Positions 61,720-64,000 of a DNA stretch of 64,000 nucleotides are shown piece after piece. This stretch comes from Pseudomonas capeferrum. GTDB lineage: Bacteria; Pseudomonadota; Gammaproteobacteria; Pseudomonadales; Pseudomonadaceae. The notes under the pieces were generated by a model. That model was given only the letters and a program-made list of their open reading frames with translations. It ran no database searches and had not been told where the DNA came from. A program made the translations under genes and the position numbers. Positions within the stretch are counted from its first letter, which is position 1; each line of letters starts with the position of its first letter. The DNA lies in assembly GCF_013523055.1 (NCBI RefSeq), contig NZ_JAAMQM010000027.1, positions 1 through 64,000 on the forward strand, given 5' to 3'.

Positions 61720-61734
61720 GCGCTTGCCAAGCGC
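61720..61734. promoter_or_regulatory. 15-bp palindrome upstream of the toxin-like gene
   Basis: GCGCTTG-C-CAAGCGC, perfect around one central base, about 75-90 bases upstream of the ATG. TTGAAA (61739-61734 on the minus strand) lies at its edge, so a repressor bound here could block a promoter. Confidence 0.5.
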
Positions 61735-61745
61735 TTTTCAAGCGA

Positions 61746-61782
61746 TACGTAACGTTTCTCCGTCAAACACCCGTGTTACGTA
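61746..61782. promoter_or_regulatory. Spaced dyad upstream of the toxin-like gene
   Basis: TACGTAAC at 61746-61753 and GTTACGTA at 61775-61782 are exact reverse complements separated by 21 bases. It may be an operator pair or a hairpin. It lies next to the 15-bp palindrome. Confidence 0.5.
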
Positions 61783-61794
61783 GTGATCTCGACT

Positions 61795-61867
61795 TTTGAC
61801 ATCCTCCCTCCCCCTCGATGACGCTCGCCGCCTACGGGGCATCAGCGAAAGGGAGGGAGGAACGTCA
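61795..61867. mobile_element. IS200/IS605-like terminal hairpin remnant
   Basis: On the minus strand the sequence ends ...gggggagggaggatgtcaa, close to the conserved right end of IS200/IS605-family elements (GGAGGATGTCAA). An 11-bp perfect inverted repeat (61802-61812 with 61851-61861) closes over a 38-base loop. No transposase or TnpB is left. It may alternatively be a betT terminator without a T-tract, as it lies 24 bases past the betT stop. Confidence 0.45.
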
Positions 61868-61890
61868 GCATTTCATCACCCCGCTCGCTG

Positions 61891-63894
61891 TCAGCTGTAG
61901 ACGCACCCGAGCACCTGGCGATGGCTTTCGAACTGATCCAGCACGTCGCGCACGATCTGCTCGAGGCTGAAACCCATCAGGTCGTACTCCTGGCTACCGT
62001 CGTGCAGGTAGACCTCGGCACGGTAGAAGCGCTGCTCGATGTCAGCTTGCCCAGCCATCGCGGCATCGCTCGGCGCCGCCGCATAGCCGTCCAGGCTGAC
62101 CTCATAGACGAAGGGGTTGTCCTCCTCCATCATCACTCGCAGCCCCATCAGCGCACGTGACTGCCCGACACGACTTTCCACGTCGAAACCCTGGAACTGC
62201 AGTTGCGCCGCCGCTTCCTTGAGCGCAGGGCCTACCTGCCTGTCCATGTAACGCTGGACCACTGCCTGGGAAGGCTGCAGCTCAAGCTGGGTGAGACGCT
62301 CGCTGAAACCACGTCGGCCACGGGCCGCCAATTCGGCGCGCTCCTGCTCGAGCCGGCTGTCTTGCTTCATGGCCTTGTACAGGCCGACCATGAACAGTAT
62401 CAGGACCACCGAGAACGGCAGCCCGGCCAGGACCACCATCGTCTGCATGGCTTCGAAGTTGCCCGCGAACAGCAGACCGATGGTGACCAGGGTAATGATC
62501 ACCGACCAGAAGATACGCAGCCAGTGCGGTGCATCCTCGTCCACATGGCCGCCCTTGCACGACAGATTGGCCATCATCACCGCACCGGAATCGGCAGGCG
62601 TCAGGAACAGCACGAAGCCCACGAAGACCGCCACGCCGACCACGATCCTTGCCGCCGGGAAGTACTCCAGCAGCTGGTAGATCGACATCGAAGGCTGCTC
62701 GAGTGCTGTCTTGCCGAGTTCGACCGCACCTTGGTTGATCACCAGGTCCAGGGCGGTATTGCCGAATATCGACAGCCACGCAAGGGTGAAGCCTAGCGGG
62801 ATGAGCAACACACCAGCGACCAGCTCGCGCACGGTGCGACCCTTGGAAATACGGGCGATGAACATGCCCACGAACGGTCCCCAGGAGATCCACCAGGCCC
62901 AGTAGAACACGGTCCACAGGCCCAGCCAGCGCTCGGACTCGGCGCCGCTGCTCTCGTAGACGTACAGATCGAAGGTCTTGAGCACGATGCCATTGAGGTA
63001 ATCACCGATGTTCTGTACGAAGCCGTTGAGCAGATAGAGCGTCTCGCCGGCCATCAATACGAACAACAGCAAACCGCTGAACAGGATGATGTTCAGGTTG
63101 GACAACCGGCGAATGCCGTTTTCCACACCCGACACGGCAGCGATGGTTGCCACGCTGCTCATGGTCAGGATCACCGCCAGCAGGTTGGTCTTGCTGTGAT
63201 CGATACCGAACAGATACTCGAGCCCCGAAGCTACCTGCATCGAGCCGATGCCCAGATTAGTCACCAAGCCCAGCAGCGTCACGAACATGCCGAAGATATC
63301 CACGGCATGACCGGCACTGCCCCTGACCCAGCGCTCGCCCACCAGCGGATACAAGGCCGAGCGCAAGGCCAGCGGCTGGTTGTGACGATAGGCGAAATAG
63401 CCCACGGCCAGGCCTACCAGGGCGTATATCGCCCATCCGTGCAGCCCCCAGTGGAGGAACGTCAACTGCAGGCCATGGCGTGCAGCATCCAGGCTGGCCG
63501 GTGAGCCTTGGGGTGGATTGAAGTAATGATCCAGGGGCTCGGAAGCACCAAAGTACAACAGCGAGATACCGATGCCGGACGAAAACAGCATGCCGGCCCA
63601 GGCGCCATAGCTGAAGTCTGGCATGTCGTCCTTGCTCCCAAGCTTGAGCTTGCCGAAGTCGGAGAAGGCCAGACCGATCACGAATACCAGATAGCCGCAG
63701 ATCACCAGCATGTAGTACCAGCCGAACGTATGCGTCAACCATGACTGGGCAATACCCAGCATTCGACCCGCGGTTTCAGGGACAGCGATCAGCAAGGCGG
63801 TCAGCAGAAGAATCAACAGCGCCGACGTGCAGAACACCGTGCTGTTGACGCGCACCTTCTCGGCGGGAGGTTTTATAAGGGAGGCAGAACTCAT
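61891..63894 (-). CDS. betT: BCCT-family choline/betaine transporter
   Basis: Secondary transporter of choline or glycine betaine, 667 residues. Twelve transmembrane helices; the BCCT signature is in WAWWISWGPFVGMFIARIS (near residue 345), and GSGIGISLLYFGASEPL-type helix 3 region is present (SSGIGISLLYFGASEP). A long C-terminal cytoplasmic tail (from about 520) is typical of osmo- or choline-regulated BetT. Start at 63894 (MSSASLIKPPAEKVRVNS) with GGAG 10 bases upstream; a longer frame to 63960 exists. Choline versus betaine preference cannot be told. Confidence 0.93.
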   Translation of the reverse strand: MSSASLIKPPAEKVRVNSTVFCTSALLILLLTALLIAVPETAGRMLGIAQSWLTHTFGWYYMLVICGYLVFVIGLAFSDFGKLKLGSKDDMPDFSYGAWAGMLFSSGIGISLLYFGASEPLDHYFNPPQGSPASLDAARHGLQLTFLHWGLHGWAIYALVGLAVGYFAYRHNQPLALRSALYPLVGERWVRGSAGHAVDIFGMFVTLLGLVTNLGIGSMQVASGLEYLFGIDHSKTNLLAVILTMSSVATIAAVSGVENGIRRLSNLNIILFSGLLLFVLMAGETLYLLNGFVQNIGDYLNGIVLKTFDLYVYESSGAESERWLGLWTVFYWAWWISWGPFVGMFIARISKGRTVRELVAGVLLIPLGFTLAWLSIFGNTALDLVINQGAVELGKTALEQPSMSIYQLLEYFPAARIVVGVAVFVGFVLFLTPADSGAVMMANLSCKGGHVDEDAPHWLRIFWSVIITLVTIGLLFAGNFEAMQTMVVLAGLPFSVVLILFMVGLYKAMKQDSRLEQERAELAARGRRGFSERLTQLELQPSQAVVQRYMDRQVGPALKEAAAQLQFQGFDVESRVGQSRALMGLRVMMEEDNPFVYEVSLDGYAAAPSDAAMAGQADIEQRFYRAEVYLHDGSQEYDLMGFSLEQIVRDVLDQFESHRQVLGCVYS

Positions 63895-64000
63895 TGCACG
63901 AAGGCTCCGGGCAGTGCGGGAGTGGAGGCTAATCAGTTTTTTCCCGAGCAATTGGTGCAATAGCCCTACTGCCTCAGGTGTTATAAAAGCACCTTGAAAA
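63895..64000. other. betT upstream region at the window edge
   Basis: The last ~106 bases are the betT leader and promoter region. It contains a T-run (63936-63941) and the small inverted pair gcaattggtgcaat near 63950. No operator is certain. Confidence 0.4.

Larger units (their letters stand above)
61647..61890. other. Upstream region of the toxin-like gene
   Basis: About 244 bases between the toxin-like gene and betT. It holds the palindrome at 61720-61734, a long-spaced dyad at 61746-61782, and a C/G-rich inverted repeat at 61802-61861. No gene is visible. Confidence 0.75.

Noticed and set aside
1..64000. Search for tRNA, rRNA, CRISPR or prophage
   Set aside because: No cloverleaf, rRNA-like stretch, spaced repeat array or phage structural gene was seen by eye. 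The 14-bp and REP repeats are not spaced like CRISPR.

Overview
The window is a GC-rich (roughly 60%) chromosomal segment of a Pseudomonas of the P. putida group. This rests on the class II mcl-PHA cluster phaC1-phaZ-phaC2-phaD/phaF-phaI, the P. putida-type REP palindromes, and a gene order (hslVU-pha-ubi-his-tat-rsmE-mcp-opgGH-hut-fbp-glgP-typA-thiI-glnA-ntrBC-secB-gpmI-envC-ctpA-betT) that matches what I remember of the P. putida KT2440 chromosome. No search was run. Nearly all of the window is core genome. I see no tRNA, rRNA, CRISPR array, prophage or complete insertion sequence.

Layout. 1-2977: a duplicated, REP-rich stretch, then the heat-shock protease hslVU behind a clear RpoH promoter, and a DUF971 gene. 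2978-10507: the polyhydroxyalkanoate locus, with two synthases around a depolymerase, the regulator phaD, and convergent phasins phaF/phaI. 10508-16603: ubiquinone genes ubiE-ubiJ-ubiB, histidine genes hisI-hisE, the twin-arginine translocase tatABC, and rsmE. 16604-21388: a citrate-type chemoreceptor and a polar amino-acid ABC transporter. 21389-27338: osmoregulated glucan synthesis opgGH, then dtd and pip. 27455-35192: histidine utilisation, hutGIHUC on the minus strand and hutF on the plus strand, with HutC operator palindromes. 35256-41071: two lipoproteins, a DUF924 gene, fbp, glgP and a cysteine-cluster protein. 41154-44556: typA and thiI. 44557-49495: the nitrogen-control block glnA-ntrB-ntrC, with sigma-54/NtrC sites and a candidate NrsZ small RNA just downstream of ntrC. 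49488-57006: trmL, secB, grxC, a YibN-type protein, gpmI, envC, ctpA and a YibQ-type deacetylase. 56967-63894: a 1559-residue toxin-like gene and a BCCT transporter gene.

How the genes fit together. PHA synthesis, mobilisation and granule coating are encoded together and probably respond to nitrogen: a sigma-54-like element lies upstream of phaC1. The same window holds the NtrBC system and its targets. Histidine utilisation ends in glutamate through the formylglutamate route (HutF plus HutG). The locus here shows no histidine transporter and no hutD.

The clearest accessory element is the large minus-strand gene at 56967-61646. Its 3' end overlaps the yibQ-like gene tail to tail, part of it is visibly lower in GC, and its upstream side carries operator-like palindromes and an inverted repeat resembling the right end of IS200/IS605-family elements. 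It looks like a Pseudomonas dermonecrotic-toxin-like (DUF6543-type) protein and is the best candidate for undescribed biology. The best small feature is the compact NrsZ-like RNA at about 49436-49492.
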